From contig JADCGR010000017.1 of NCBI GenBank assembly GCA_020248905.1, positions 1-64,000 of the forward strand: DNA of 64,000 nt, given 5' to 3'. Position numbers and translations under genes: made by a program. Positions 52,853 through 61,397 of the stretch are shown here, one piece after another. The notes under the pieces are model-generated. The model was given only the letters and a program-made list of their open reading frames with translations. It did not search any database and was not told where the DNA came from. Every line of letters starts with the position of its first letter. Positions within the stretch are counted from its first letter, which is position 1. This DNA is from Curvibacter sp. GTDB taxonomy: Bacteria > Pseudomonadota > Gammaproteobacteria > Burkholderiales > Burkholderiaceae_C.

Positions 52853-53460
52853 TGGTTGTTATAGATTACGGCGCTGGCAACATCGGGTCCGTGCTCAACA
52901 TGATCCGGTATGTGGGCGGGCAGGCTGATGTGGCACGGGACGCAGCCGGGGTGCTGGGAGCCAACAAGATCCTGCTGCCCGGCGTGGGCAGTTTCGACAA
53001 TGCCATGACGCGGCTAGCCGGGTTGGGCATGGTCGAACCGCTGAAGGCACGTGCCGGCGCGGGTGTTCCCTTGCTTGGCATCTGCCTGGGCATGCAGCTG
53101 CTGGCCGATGCCAGCGAGGAAGGGCGCATGGCGGGGCTGGGGCTGATCCCCGGGCATGTGCGCCGTTTCCAATTCGACGGCGAAACCGCCAAGCTGAAGA
53201 TCCCGCACATGGGCTGGAACCGCGTGACGCCCGTGCGCGCCCATCCGCTGGCGCAGGGCCTGGAGGACGGCGCGCGCTTCTACTTCGTCCACTCCTATTT
53301 CTACGATTGCGAGCGCGATGAGGACATCCTGCTGCGCTCCGTCTACGGTTGCGAGTTCACTTCCGGCGTCCAGCGCGGCAATGTCATGGGCGTCCAGTTC
53401 CATCCGGAAAAAAGCCATCGCTACGGCATGCAGCTGATCCGGAATTTCGTGGAACTCTGA
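52852..53460 (+). CDS. hisH: HisH-type glutamine amidotransferase of a sugar amidination system
   Basis: A 202-residue class I glutaminase: VVIDYGAGNIGSVLNMI, PGVGSFDNAMTRL, GICLGMQLL with the nucleophilic Cys, and QFHPEKSHRYGMQLI with His and Glu. In polysaccharide loci such HisH/HisF pairs supply ammonia to the WbpG-type amidotransferase rather than acting in histidine synthesis. It is followed by hisF after one base. The 5' end overlaps the acyltransferase stop by one base. Confidence 0.9.
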   Translation: MVVIDYGAGNIGSVLNMIRYVGGQADVARDAAGVLGANKILLPGVGSFDNAMTRLAGLGMVEPLKARAGAGVPLLGICLGMQLLADASEEGRMAGLGLIPGHVRRFQFDGETAKLKIPHMGWNRVTPVRAHPLAQGLEDGARFYFVHSYFYDCERDEDILLRSVYGCEFTSGVQRGNVMGVQFHPEKSHRYGMQLIRNFVEL

Positions 53461-53461
53461 C

Positions 53462-54235
53462 ATGCTGGCCACCCGACTGATGCCCTGCCTGCTCATGAGC
53501 AATGGCGCTCTGGTTAAGACCGTTCGCTTCAAGGAAGGGTCCTATGTCGGCGATCCGGTCAACGCCGTGCGGATCTTCAATCAAAAGGAGGTCGACGAGC
53601 TGATTCTTCTCGACATCCACGCGACGACGCAAAGCCGGGGGATCGACTTCGACACTTTGGAGAAGGTTGTTAGCGAATGCTTCATGCCTATCTGCTACGG
53701 CGGCGGCGTGCGCACCCTGGAAGACATGCGGCGGCTTTACGCCCTGGGCATCGAGAAGGTCTCGCTGGGCGCGGCGGCGTTCGAGGTGCCGGACCTGGTG
53801 CGCCAGGCTTCCAGTGAATTCGGTGCACAGGCCGTTGTGGTGACGCTCGATGTCAAGAAGGGGGTGCTCGGACGCTCCACGGTGCGCACGCGCAACGGCA
53901 GTCACGACACTAGGATGTCGCCGCCCCAGGCGGCCCGCACTTTCGAGGAGCAGGGGGCGGGAGAATTGCTGCTGTATTCGATCGACAGGGACGGAACCTG
54001 GTCCGGCTTTGACCTCAAGCTGGTGGAGTCGGTTAGCCAGGCGGCCAGCGTGCCGGTAGTGGCCACGGGCGGCGCCGGCTCGCTGGAGGACATCAAGGCC
54101 GCCGTGAAGCAGGCGGGCGCATCGGCCGTGGCGATCGGGAGCATGGCCGTCTTTCAGGGCAAGGATCTGGGGGTGCTGATCAAGTTTCCTGCAAGGGAAC
54201 ACCAAGAGTCACTGTTTGGCGAAAGTTTCATTTGA
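53462..54235 (+). CDS. hisF: HisF-type cyclase subunit of a sugar amidination system
   Basis: A 257-residue TIM-barrel protein: LATRLMPCLLMSNGALVKTVRFKEGSYVGDPVNAVRIFN, LDIHATTQSRGIDF, PICYGGGVRT and VVATGGAGSLEDIK are the IGP synthase-type phosphate and ammonia-channel elements. Differences from housekeeping HisF (for example MSNGALVKT) fit the WbpG-associated type. No other histidine genes are nearby. WbpG, the presumed partner, lies 2 kb further on, after an AT-rich insertion. Confidence 0.88.
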   Translation: MLATRLMPCLLMSNGALVKTVRFKEGSYVGDPVNAVRIFNQKEVDELILLDIHATTQSRGIDFDTLEKVVSECFMPICYGGGVRTLEDMRRLYALGIEKVSLGAAAFEVPDLVRQASSEFGAQAVVVTLDVKKGVLGRSTVRTRNGSHDTRMSPPQAARTFEEQGAGELLLYSIDRDGTWSGFDLKLVESVSQAASVPVVATGGAGSLEDIKAAVKQAGASAVAIGSMAVFQGKDLGVLIKFPAREHQESLFGESFI

Positions 54236-54392
54236 AACCTGAAGCGTTGAAGAGCTAGCAGATTTTTGCTTCATGCGTCTACCCCATAACTAGCGATATA
54301 GACGTCTGACGCTACTGATGAAGATACATTCAAAGGTTACCAGAGTCGCCTATGTTTTTCCCATACAGAGCAGATTTGGATGAGGTATTGAA

Positions 54393-55109
54393 ATGAAAGC
54401 ACCGCCTCACTTCACTTGGGCAGACCTTGAGACTCAATACTCAACTGCAAAAGAGCTTGGCTACGAATTCATTACCTGCGCAGAGTATGTAGAGCGAAAG
54501 AACGATCTCCCAGCGCTGACTGTCGTTAACCGGGTAGACATCGATCTTTCAGTAAAGAAGGCTGATCGGCTGCGCGATATCTTCGATCGTCTGGGTATTA
54601 AAGCGAGCTTCTTCGTCCGGCTTCACGCTAAGGAGTACAACCCGTTCGCCTTCGAGAACTACCGCATACTTAAATCGATTCGCGATAGCGGACATGAGAT
54701 TGGATATCACAGCGAAGTTGTAGATCAAGCGGCAATCTGGAATGAAGATGCTGCTGAATGTCTCCTTAGAGATCTAGATGTCTTGAATCGAATGTTGAAC
54801 GTGAAAGCCGTCGGAGTTGCCAGCCATGGTGGCATGACTGGCTTGAATAACCTCAAGTTTTGGGAAGACAGGAAAGCACCAGACTTCGGTTTGATCTATG
54901 AGGCCTATGACAAAAGTGAGTCATTTAATCTTTTTGATCGCTCTTTCTATGTAAGCGACTCCGAGTGGACTCAGTGGAAGTGTTATGAAAAAGGCCGTTT
55001 AAAGGTTGGCGATCGTCGTAGTTTTGGGGAGCACGTCCTCGATCAGCATCCGTTGATCTATCTCTTGACTCACCCGGACACCTATTTTGATCGCCACTTC
55101 TACGAATAG
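54393..55109 (+). CDS. Polysaccharide deacetylase-like (NodB-fold) protein
   Basis: A 238-residue protein with NodB-like features: NRVDIDLSVKKADRLRDIFDRLGIKASFFVRLHA (the D-D pair of a deacetylase metal site) and IRDSGHEIGYHSEVVDQA. It lacks a signal peptide, so a cytoplasmic role on a sugar nucleotide or an unusual substrate is possible. The gene and its 157-base upstream region are AT-rich (line 54421-54480 is 45 percent GC against 67 percent at 53041-53100). GAGG precedes the ATG. Confidence 0.7.
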   Translation: MKAPPHFTWADLETQYSTAKELGYEFITCAEYVERKNDLPALTVVNRVDIDLSVKKADRLRDIFDRLGIKASFFVRLHAKEYNPFAFENYRILKSIRDSGHEIGYHSEVVDQAAIWNEDAAECLLRDLDVLNRMLNVKAVGVASHGGMTGLNNLKFWEDRKAPDFGLIYEAYDKSESFNLFDRSFYVSDSEWTQWKCYEKGRLKVGDRRSFGEHVLDQHPLIYLLTHPDTYFDRHFYE

Positions 55110-55132
55110 CCTTTGGTCTGGAGTTGATCGAA

Positions 55133-56080
55133 ATGTATTCTTTGCAGAGCATACTTTCAAACATTGGCTGCGACTATCAGGTCCGAGGAAGCCGTGATAA
55201 CTTCGCGACCAACTTTTGTTCGTTGTTTGAGGCGAGAAGTGACAGTGTCTGTTGGATGCGTGCTAGAGGCGGTGAGGCGCTCGAGATCATCAAAGCTACC
55301 CCATCAAGCATATTGATATGTGGAGAGATTGATGTTCCAGATAGGTTCCTTCAAAAAAAGACATTGATACTGGTCGAGAATCCTCATGTTGCGTACTTGC
55401 GTCTACTCCGGAATATGTTCTCACACCAATATCGCGTGGAGCCGGGGATTCATGCATCTGCGGTTGTTTCTCCAAATGCCGCCATCGGAGCCAATGTCTC
55501 AATCGGCCCCTTTGTAACTGTTGGCGCGTGCACTATCGGTGACAACTGCGTAATCAAGTCTCATGCCGTGATTCATGATCGAGCTCTTATTGGTTCGAAT
55601 GTCCTTATTTCCGAGCACTGCAACATTGGCGGAGAAGGCTTTGGCTACATCAAGAACGAACAGAATGAGCTAGAGAATATGCTGCATGTCGGCTCAGTAG
55701 TTCTTGAGGACGATGTCGCGATTTTCCCTTACACGAACATCGATAGATCAACCTTAGGACAGACTAGAGTCGGACGCGGAACCAAGATTGATCACTATTG
55801 CCACATTGGACACAACTCCAAGATCGGATCAAACAGCATAATCACGCCAAACGTGACTTTGTTAGGCGGTGCCCGGATCGGTAACGAATGCATGGTTGGG
55901 TGCGGGTCGGCGCTAAGGGATGGTGTTGTTGTTGGCGATCGGGTGACCATAGGCATGGCCTCGGTCGTAACAAAGGATATCCCTGATAATGAAACTTGGG
56001 TTGGCTCGCCGGCACGACCGATCGATGACTTTAAGCTCCTCCAGATGCGGCTTTCTGAGCTAATTCTCGGCAATGGGTAG
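55133..56080 (+). CDS. LpxD-like hexapeptide acyltransferase
   Basis: A 315-residue protein with an N-terminal alpha/beta domain (CWMRARGGEALEIIKATPSSILICGEID) and a long left-handed beta-helix (IHASAVVSPNAAIGANVSIGPFVTVGAC..., TKIDHYCHIGHNSKIGSNSIITPNVTLLGG). The architecture is that of LpxD, but the sequence is divergent and not in an lpx cluster, so it more likely acylates a sugar of this polysaccharide. ATG at 55133 has GGAG nine bases upstream. AT-rich like its neighbour. Confidence 0.8.
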   Translation: MYSLQSILSNIGCDYQVRGSRDNFATNFCSLFEARSDSVCWMRARGGEALEIIKATPSSILICGEIDVPDRFLQKKTLILVENPHVAYLRLLRNMFSHQYRVEPGIHASAVVSPNAAIGANVSIGPFVTVGACTIGDNCVIKSHAVIHDRALIGSNVLISEHCNIGGEGFGYIKNEQNELENMLHVGSVVLEDDVAIFPYTNIDRSTLGQTRVGRGTKIDHYCHIGHNSKIGSNSIITPNVTLLGGARIGNECMVGCGSALRDGVVVGDRVTIGMASVVTKDIPDNETWVGSPARPIDDFKLLQMRLSELILGNG

Positions 56081-56281
56081 CGGTGTACGGAGCTCGCCTG
56101 CCTCCTAATGGGTGTCTGTTTCGCGTTTGACGGACGGCTCAATCCGATTTGGCGGATTGCCCCGGCAGAATCGGACGCAGGCGCTTGGCCAAGAATGTCT
56201 GAGGAGACTATCTTGTTAGTCTTAGCCTTGTTTACTCGCCTTCTCAAAACTCAAGGGTAGACCCCCACTGGACTAACTCAA

Positions 56282-57418
56282 ATGCCCAAAAACATCTGCA
56301 CGCGGTGCATCTACGACGACTCGGTCCCGAACATCAGCTTCGATGGTGAGGGGGTATGCAGCTATTGCCGCCAGATCGATGCCCTCGAAGCTGAATACCC
56401 AACGGGTCGGGAGGGCGAGACCAGATTGCAGAAGCTGGTCTACGAGATGAAGGCCGCCGGCCGCGGCAAGAAGTATGACGCGGTGATCGGCGTCAGCGGT
56501 GGCTGCGATTCCTCGTACCTGGTGCACCAGATGAAGGAGGTCTATGGCCTGCGCCTGCTGGCCGCTCATTTTGACAACACGTGGAATTCGACGATCGCAA
56601 CGGAGAACATCCACAACGTGCTGGACAAGCTCGGAGTCGATTTGTTCACGATTGTCGTCGACAACAAAGAATACGACGACATCTACCGCTCGTTCTTCCG
56701 GGCGGGCGTCAAGGACATCGACTGTCCAACGGACATCGGTCTTGCTACAACACTCTATCGCGCCTCCGAGAAGTTTGGCATCAAATACATGATCGAAGGG
56801 CACTCTTTCCGTACAGAGGGCGTTGCCCCGCTGGGCTGGGTATACATGGATGGCAAGTACATCGATTCAGTCCATCGGCAGTTTGGCAGTCTGCCCATGA
56901 AAACGTTCCCCAACTTGTGGCTGCATTTGCAACTCAAGTGGATGCTGTTTGGCGGCATCAAGAAGATCCGGCCGCTGTACTACATGGACTACGACAAGGA
57001 AGCCGCCAAGAAACTGCTGACCGACAAATACGGCTGGCAGTGGTACGGTGGACACCACCTTGAGAACCGGTACACCGCCTTCGTCCACAGCTACTTCTTT
57101 CCGCGCCGGTGGAACATCGACTTCCGCATCGCCGGGTATTCCGCTTATTGCCGCAATGGCTGGATGACGCGGGAGGAAGCCCTGCGGCTGATGGATGAGC
57201 CGCCTCACATTGAGACTGGCCTGGTCGATTTCGTGAAGAAGCGGCTGGGATTCTCCGAAGAGGAGTTCGAGCGGCTGATGACCATGCCTCCGAAGACCTA
57301 CAAGGACTACGTGACTTACAAGAAGACGTTCGAGAGAATGAGGCCCTTCTTCTGGGTGATGTACAAGATGGACCTCATTCCGAAGAGCTTCTATATGAAA
57401 TACACGGCAAAGAGCTGA
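56282..57418 (+). CDS. wbpG: N-acetyl sugar amidotransferase (WbpG-like)
   Basis: A 378-residue PP-loop ATPase-type amidotransferase: MPKNICTRCIYDDSVPNISFDGEGVCSYC (four-Cys zinc motif), DAVIGVSGGCDSSYLVHQMKE (PP loop SGGXDS), DCPTDIGLATTLYRASEKFGIKYMIEGHSFRTEG. It converts an N-acetamido group of a UDP-sugar into an acetamidino group using ammonia from HisH/HisF. The gene starts a new GC-rich block after the AT-rich pair. A weak ribosome site precedes the ATG. Confidence 0.92.
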   Translation: MPKNICTRCIYDDSVPNISFDGEGVCSYCRQIDALEAEYPTGREGETRLQKLVYEMKAAGRGKKYDAVIGVSGGCDSSYLVHQMKEVYGLRLLAAHFDNTWNSTIATENIHNVLDKLGVDLFTIVVDNKEYDDIYRSFFRAGVKDIDCPTDIGLATTLYRASEKFGIKYMIEGHSFRTEGVAPLGWVYMDGKYIDSVHRQFGSLPMKTFPNLWLHLQLKWMLFGGIKKIRPLYYMDYDKEAAKKLLTDKYGWQWYGGHHLENRYTAFVHSYFFPRRWNIDFRIAGYSAYCRNGWMTREEALRLMDEPPHIETGLVDFVKKRLGFSEEEFERLMTMPPKTYKDYVTYKKTFERMRPFFWVMYKMDLIPKSFYMKYTAKS

Positions 57419-57423
57419 CCATT

Positions 57424-59559
57424 GTGAAGCAGATATTGCAGGACATGAGAGACGGCGCTACCTACATTGCCGAGGCGCCCGCGCCGGCTGTCAGCAGTGA
57501 GACCCTTCTGATTCATAGCACAGTCAGCCTCATTTCCGCAGGCACCGAGCGTATGCTGGTGGACTTTGGTCGTGCCTCCTATCTGGAGAAGGCGCGTCAA
57601 CAGCCGGAAAAGGTGCGTATGGTGCTGGACAAGATACGCACAGATGGACTAATGACGACCATCGAAGCGGTCCAGTCCAAGCTGGCCCAGCCCCTGCCCC
57701 TGGGCTATTGCAATGTGGGCCTTGTAGCGCAGGTTGGCACCGGGGTGTATGGTTTCAAGGCCGGTGACCGTGTGGTCTCGAACGGTCCACATGCCGATGT
57801 GGTCAAGGTGGGCAAGAACCTTTGCGCGCGCATCCCGGATGGCGTTGACGACGAGTCAGCAGCTTTCGTGGTGGTGGCCAGTATCGGCCTGCAGGGGATT
57901 CGGCTGGCACAGCCTACGCTGGGAGAGGCCTTCGTGGTCACCGGGGTGGGGTTGATCGGCCTGCTGACCGTGCAGCTTTTGCGAGCCCAGGGCTGCCGGG
58001 TGTTGGCGATTGACTTTGACGAGTCCAAGCTGGCGCTGGCGCGCCAGTTCGGCGCCGAGACCTGCAACCCCGGCCAAGGCGAGGACCCCGTGGCTGCTGG
58101 TATGGCGTTCAGCCGCGGGCAGGGGGTGGATGGCGTGATCATCACTGCGTCCACCAAATCCAGTGACCCGGTCACACAGGCCGCACGCATGAGCCGTAAG
58201 CGTGGCCGCATCGTTCTGGTGGGAGTCACAGGGCTGGAGCTCAACCGGGCTGACTTCTTTACCAAGGAACTGAGTTTCCAGGTGTCCTGTTCGTATGGAC
58301 CCGGGCGCTACGACCCGGCTTACGAGGAGCAGGGCCGAGACTACCCTCTGGGTTTTGTGCGCTGGACCGAGCAGCGTAACTTCGAAGCCATACTGGACAT
58401 GCTGGCTTCTGGCCAGATCGACGTCAAACCGCTGATCACGCATCGCTTCGCCTTTGAGGATGCGCCAGCGGCCTATCAGCTACTCACCGAAGACAAGAGC
58501 GGCCTGGGTATTTTGCTGAAGTACAACGCGGCGTCCGCCGACCGTGAGGTGCGCAGCGTGACCTTGAGCGCGGGCTTGCAGTTTGATGCCGCCCGTCCAG
58601 TCCTTGGATTCATCGGCGCGGGCAACTATGCGTCGCGCATGCTGATCCCCGCCTTCAAGGCGGCCGGTGCGCAGTTTCACACCATTGTGACCTCGGGGGG
58701 CATCAGCGGTGTCATTCATGGCGCCAAAGCGGGTTTTGCCGAAGCCTCCACCGACATGTCGGCCATGCTGGCCGACGCCACCATCAACACGGTCGCCATC
58801 GTGACGCGCCATGACACGCATGCCCGCTTTGTGGCGCAGGCCTTGAGCGCCGGCAAACACGTGTTCGTGGAGAAGCCCTTGGCCATACACCAGAACGAGC
58901 TGGCCGAGGTGCATGCCGCCTATGAACAGGCGCACCGCTCGGGCCCCGGACCGCAACTGATGGTGGGCTTCAATCGGCGGTTTGCCCCACAGGTGCAGAA
59001 GATGAAGGCGCTGCTACAGGCGGTGAAAGAGCCCAAGTCCTTCCTCATGACGATGAACGCAGGTGCCATTCCGGCCAGTCACTGGACGCAGGACGTCGAC
59101 GTGGGGGGCGGGCGCATCATCGGCGAGGCCTGCCACTTCATCGACTTGATGCGCTTCCTGGCGGGCAGCCCGATCACCTCGGTACATGCCCGACGCATGG
59201 GGGATGCGCCCGGGATGACATTGACCGAGGACAAGGCATCGATAACCCTGGCGTTCGCGGACGGATCCTTTGGCACCATCATGTACTTGGCCAACGGCGC
59301 GGCCAGCTTTCCGAAAGAGCGCGTGGAGGTGTTTGCCGCCGGCCGTGTGCTGCAGCTGGACAACTTCCGCAAGCTCCGGGGCTACGGCTGGCCGGGCTTC
59401 AGCAAGTTCAATCTGTGGAAGCAGGACAAGGGCCAGAACGCATGTGCCGCCGCATTCCTGCACGGTGTGCAGCAGGGTGTGCCGGCGATACCGCCCGAAG
59501 AAATCTTCGAGGTGGCTCGTGTCACCATCGAGGCGGCCTGGCAATTGCGCCGGCAATGA
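57424..59559 (+). CDS. Fused alcohol dehydrogenase-like/Gfo-Idh-MocA oxidoreductase
   Basis: A 711-residue two-domain protein. Residues 1-375: zinc-type alcohol dehydrogenase fold without clear zinc ligands (LISAGTERMLVDFGRASYLEKAR; GYCNVGLVAQVG; VVTGVGLIGLLTVQLLRAQGCRVLAIDFD). Residues 390-711: Gfo/Idh/MocA (LGFIGAGNYASRMLIPAFKAAG, NTVAIVTRHDTHARFVAQAL, VFVEKPLAIHQNELAEV). Such fusions recur next to heparinase-like genes in exopolysaccharide loci; substrate unknown, probably a nucleotide or lipid-linked sugar. The GTG at 57424 has only a weak ribosome site. ATGA overlap with the next gene. Confidence 0.88.
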   Translation: MKQILQDMRDGATYIAEAPAPAVSSETLLIHSTVSLISAGTERMLVDFGRASYLEKARQQPEKVRMVLDKIRTDGLMTTIEAVQSKLAQPLPLGYCNVGLVAQVGTGVYGFKAGDRVVSNGPHADVVKVGKNLCARIPDGVDDESAAFVVVASIGLQGIRLAQPTLGEAFVVTGVGLIGLLTVQLLRAQGCRVLAIDFDESKLALARQFGAETCNPGQGEDPVAAGMAFSRGQGVDGVIITASTKSSDPVTQAARMSRKRGRIVLVGVTGLELNRADFFTKELSFQVSCSYGPGRYDPAYEEQGRDYPLGFVRWTEQRNFEAILDMLASGQIDVKPLITHRFAFEDAPAAYQLLTEDKSGLGILLKYNAASADREVRSVTLSAGLQFDAARPVLGFIGAGNYASRMLIPAFKAAGAQFHTIVTSGGISGVIHGAKAGFAEASTDMSAMLADATINTVAIVTRHDTHARFVAQALSAGKHVFVEKPLAIHQNELAEVHAAYEQAHRSGPGPQLMVGFNRRFAPQVQKMKALLQAVKEPKSFLMTMNAGAIPASHWTQDVDVGGGRIIGEACHFIDLMRFLAGSPITSVHARRMGDAPGMTLTEDKASITLAFADGSFGTIMYLANGAASFPKERVEVFAAGRVLQLDNFRKLRGYGWPGFSKFNLWKQDKGQNACAAAFLHGVQQGVPAIPPEEIFEVARVTIEAAWQLRRQ

Positions 59560-61397
59560 GCCGTTTTCTGACGCTGCTGCGAACTGCGCTGGCACTTGGA
59601 GCGCCGAGTATCGCGCGGGTGCTCAGCTACCGCATCGGGGTGCGTCTGGGACTTAACCCCGTCCGGCGCCTTCGCGCTGCGGTACCTCAGGGGCCGTTCT
59701 TCGCTCCATGCCCTGCGGATCTGCTGCCGGTGACTGCGCCCCCGGTCACCGACTGGCAGCACAGTGCCAGCCTGTTCGGGCACTGGGTCGTGGCGCTTGG
59801 CTCGCAGCCACCTGACTGGCTGGCCAATCCGCTGACAGGGCAGCGTGTTCCCGACGCCGGGCGTATGTGGTGGCAGATTCCGGACTTTGATCCCCGAGTT
59901 GGCGACATCAAGCTCGTCTGGGAGCTTTCGCGGATGGACTGGGTGCTGGCATTCGCACAGCGGGCGCGCAACGGTGACGCTGCCGCCTTGCAGCGCCTGA
60001 ACGTCTGGCTGGCCGACTGGTGCCAGCACAACCCGCCATATAGGGGGCCCAACTGGAAGTGCGGTCAGGAAGCGTCGATCCGTGTCATGCACCTGGCCAT
60101 GGCGGCGCTGATCCTGGGCCAGACACGACAGGCAACCCCGGCCTTGCGGGATCTGATTCAACTGCATCTGCAGCGCATCGCGCCCACGCTGTCGTATGCC
60201 ATAGGGCAGGACAACAACCATGGCACATCCGAGGCAGCCGCCCTGTTCATCGGCGGTAGCTGGCTCAGCTCTCTCGGTGCGTCGAACGGCTTGCGCTGGG
60301 CCACCTTGGGGCGGCGTTGGGTGGAGAACCGGGCAGTGCAGCTGATCAGCGAGGACGGGTGCTTCAGCCAGTATTCGCTGAACTACCACCGGGTGATGCT
60401 GGACACTTTTAGCATGGCGGAGGTCTGGCGTCGGCACCTGGGGTTACCCGCGTTTTCGGCGAGATGGTCGAGCCGCGCGCTGGCTGCGACCCGGTGGTTG
60501 CATGCCATGGTCGATCCGTCTAGCGGCGACGTGCCAAATGTTGGCGCCAATGACGGGGCGCGGTTGCTGCAACTAACTGATTCGCCCTACCGCGATTTCC
60601 GCCCCAGCCTGCAGCTGGCCATGGTGCTGCATGCCGGACGTCGTGCTGTGGACGAACCAGGCGTGTGGAATCATGCGCTCTCGTGGTTGGGTTTGAACGT
60701 GCCTCTCAAAGTGGCTAAGCCTGCCTCCAGCTGTCAGGGCAATGAAGGCGGCTTTGCCGTTCTGCGCAAGGGGCGGGCCATGGCCATGCTGCGATATCCC
60801 CGCTTTCGTTTCCGCCCCAGCCAGGCGGACGTGTTGCATCTGGACCTCTGGAAGGACGGGGACAACTTGCTGCGTGACGCCGGCACCTACGGTTACAACA
60901 CCGAGTCGCAATGGATGGACTACTTCGCGGGCACGACCGGACACAACACGGTGCAGTTCGACGGGCGTGACCAGATGCCCAGGCTGGGCCGCTTCCTCTG
61001 GGGGCGCTGGTTGAGGACGTCAGCGATCGAAGGGCTCACTGAGAATACGGAAGGCGTGCATTTCTCTGCAGCCTACCGTGACGCGCAAGGCGCCCGTCAT
61101 CGGCGCCGGATCCATCTGGCGGCAGCGCATCTGCGGGTCGAGGACGAGGTGGGCGGGTTCAGGCAGCGTGCGCTCCTGCGTTGGCGGTTGGCGCCCGGGC
61201 CCTGGACTCTGGATGGCTGCCGATTGACGAATGGTGTTGAGATCCTCACAGTGCAAGGCAGCATGCCCATCCTGCGTTGCGAGATAACCGAAGGTTGGGA
61301 ATCGCGACATTACCTCGAAAAGACCCCGGTGCCCGTGCTTGAGGTCGAGATAGGGCAGCCCGGCATCTTGACGACAGACTACCGGTGGGTGGCATGA
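59556..61397 (+). CDS. Heparinase II/III-family protein
   Basis: A 613-residue polysaccharide lyase-like protein. N-terminal alpha-toroid (WELSRMDWVLAFAQRAR, GPNWKCGQEASIRVMHLAMAAL, GQDNNHGTSEAAALFIGG with an Asn-His pair) and a C-terminal beta-sandwich (HLDLWKDGDNLLRDAGTYGYNTESQWMDYFAGTTGHNTVQFDG, the Heparinase_II_III domain). No signal peptide is evident, so periplasmic action would need another route. It may trim or modify the acidic polymer. Overlaps both neighbours by ATGA. Confidence 0.85.
   Translation: MSRFLTLLRTALALGAPSIARVLSYRIGVRLGLNPVRRLRAAVPQGPFFAPCPADLLPVTAPPVTDWQHSASLFGHWVVALGSQPPDWLANPLTGQRVPDAGRMWWQIPDFDPRVGDIKLVWELSRMDWVLAFAQRARNGDAAALQRLNVWLADWCQHNPPYRGPNWKCGQEASIRVMHLAMAALILGQTRQATPALRDLIQLHLQRIAPTLSYAIGQDNNHGTSEAAALFIGGSWLSSLGASNGLRWATLGRRWVENRAVQLISEDGCFSQYSLNYHRVMLDTFSMAEVWRRHLGLPAFSARWSSRALAATRWLHAMVDPSSGDVPNVGANDGARLLQLTDSPYRDFRPSLQLAMVLHAGRRAVDEPGVWNHALSWLGLNVPLKVAKPASSCQGNEGGFAVLRKGRAMAMLRYPRFRFRPSQADVLHLDLWKDGDNLLRDAGTYGYNTESQWMDYFAGTTGHNTVQFDGRDQMPRLGRFLWGRWLRTSAIEGLTENTEGVHFSAAYRDAQGARHRRRIHLAAAHLRVEDEVGGFRQRALLRWRLAPGPWTLDGCRLTNGVEILTVQGSMPILRCEITEGWESRHYLEKTPVPVLEVEIGQPGILTTDYRWVA

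Noticed and set aside
54236-54392. Upstream extension of the deacetylase-like gene or a transposon remnant
   Set aside because: Stops occur in frame and no inverted repeats or transposase fragment could be recognised; it is simply an AT-rich spacer.
56081-56281. Region before wbpG considered as a gene or IS scar
   Set aside because: Open frames here are short or antisense to the LpxD-like gene end, with no recognisable motif or repeat.
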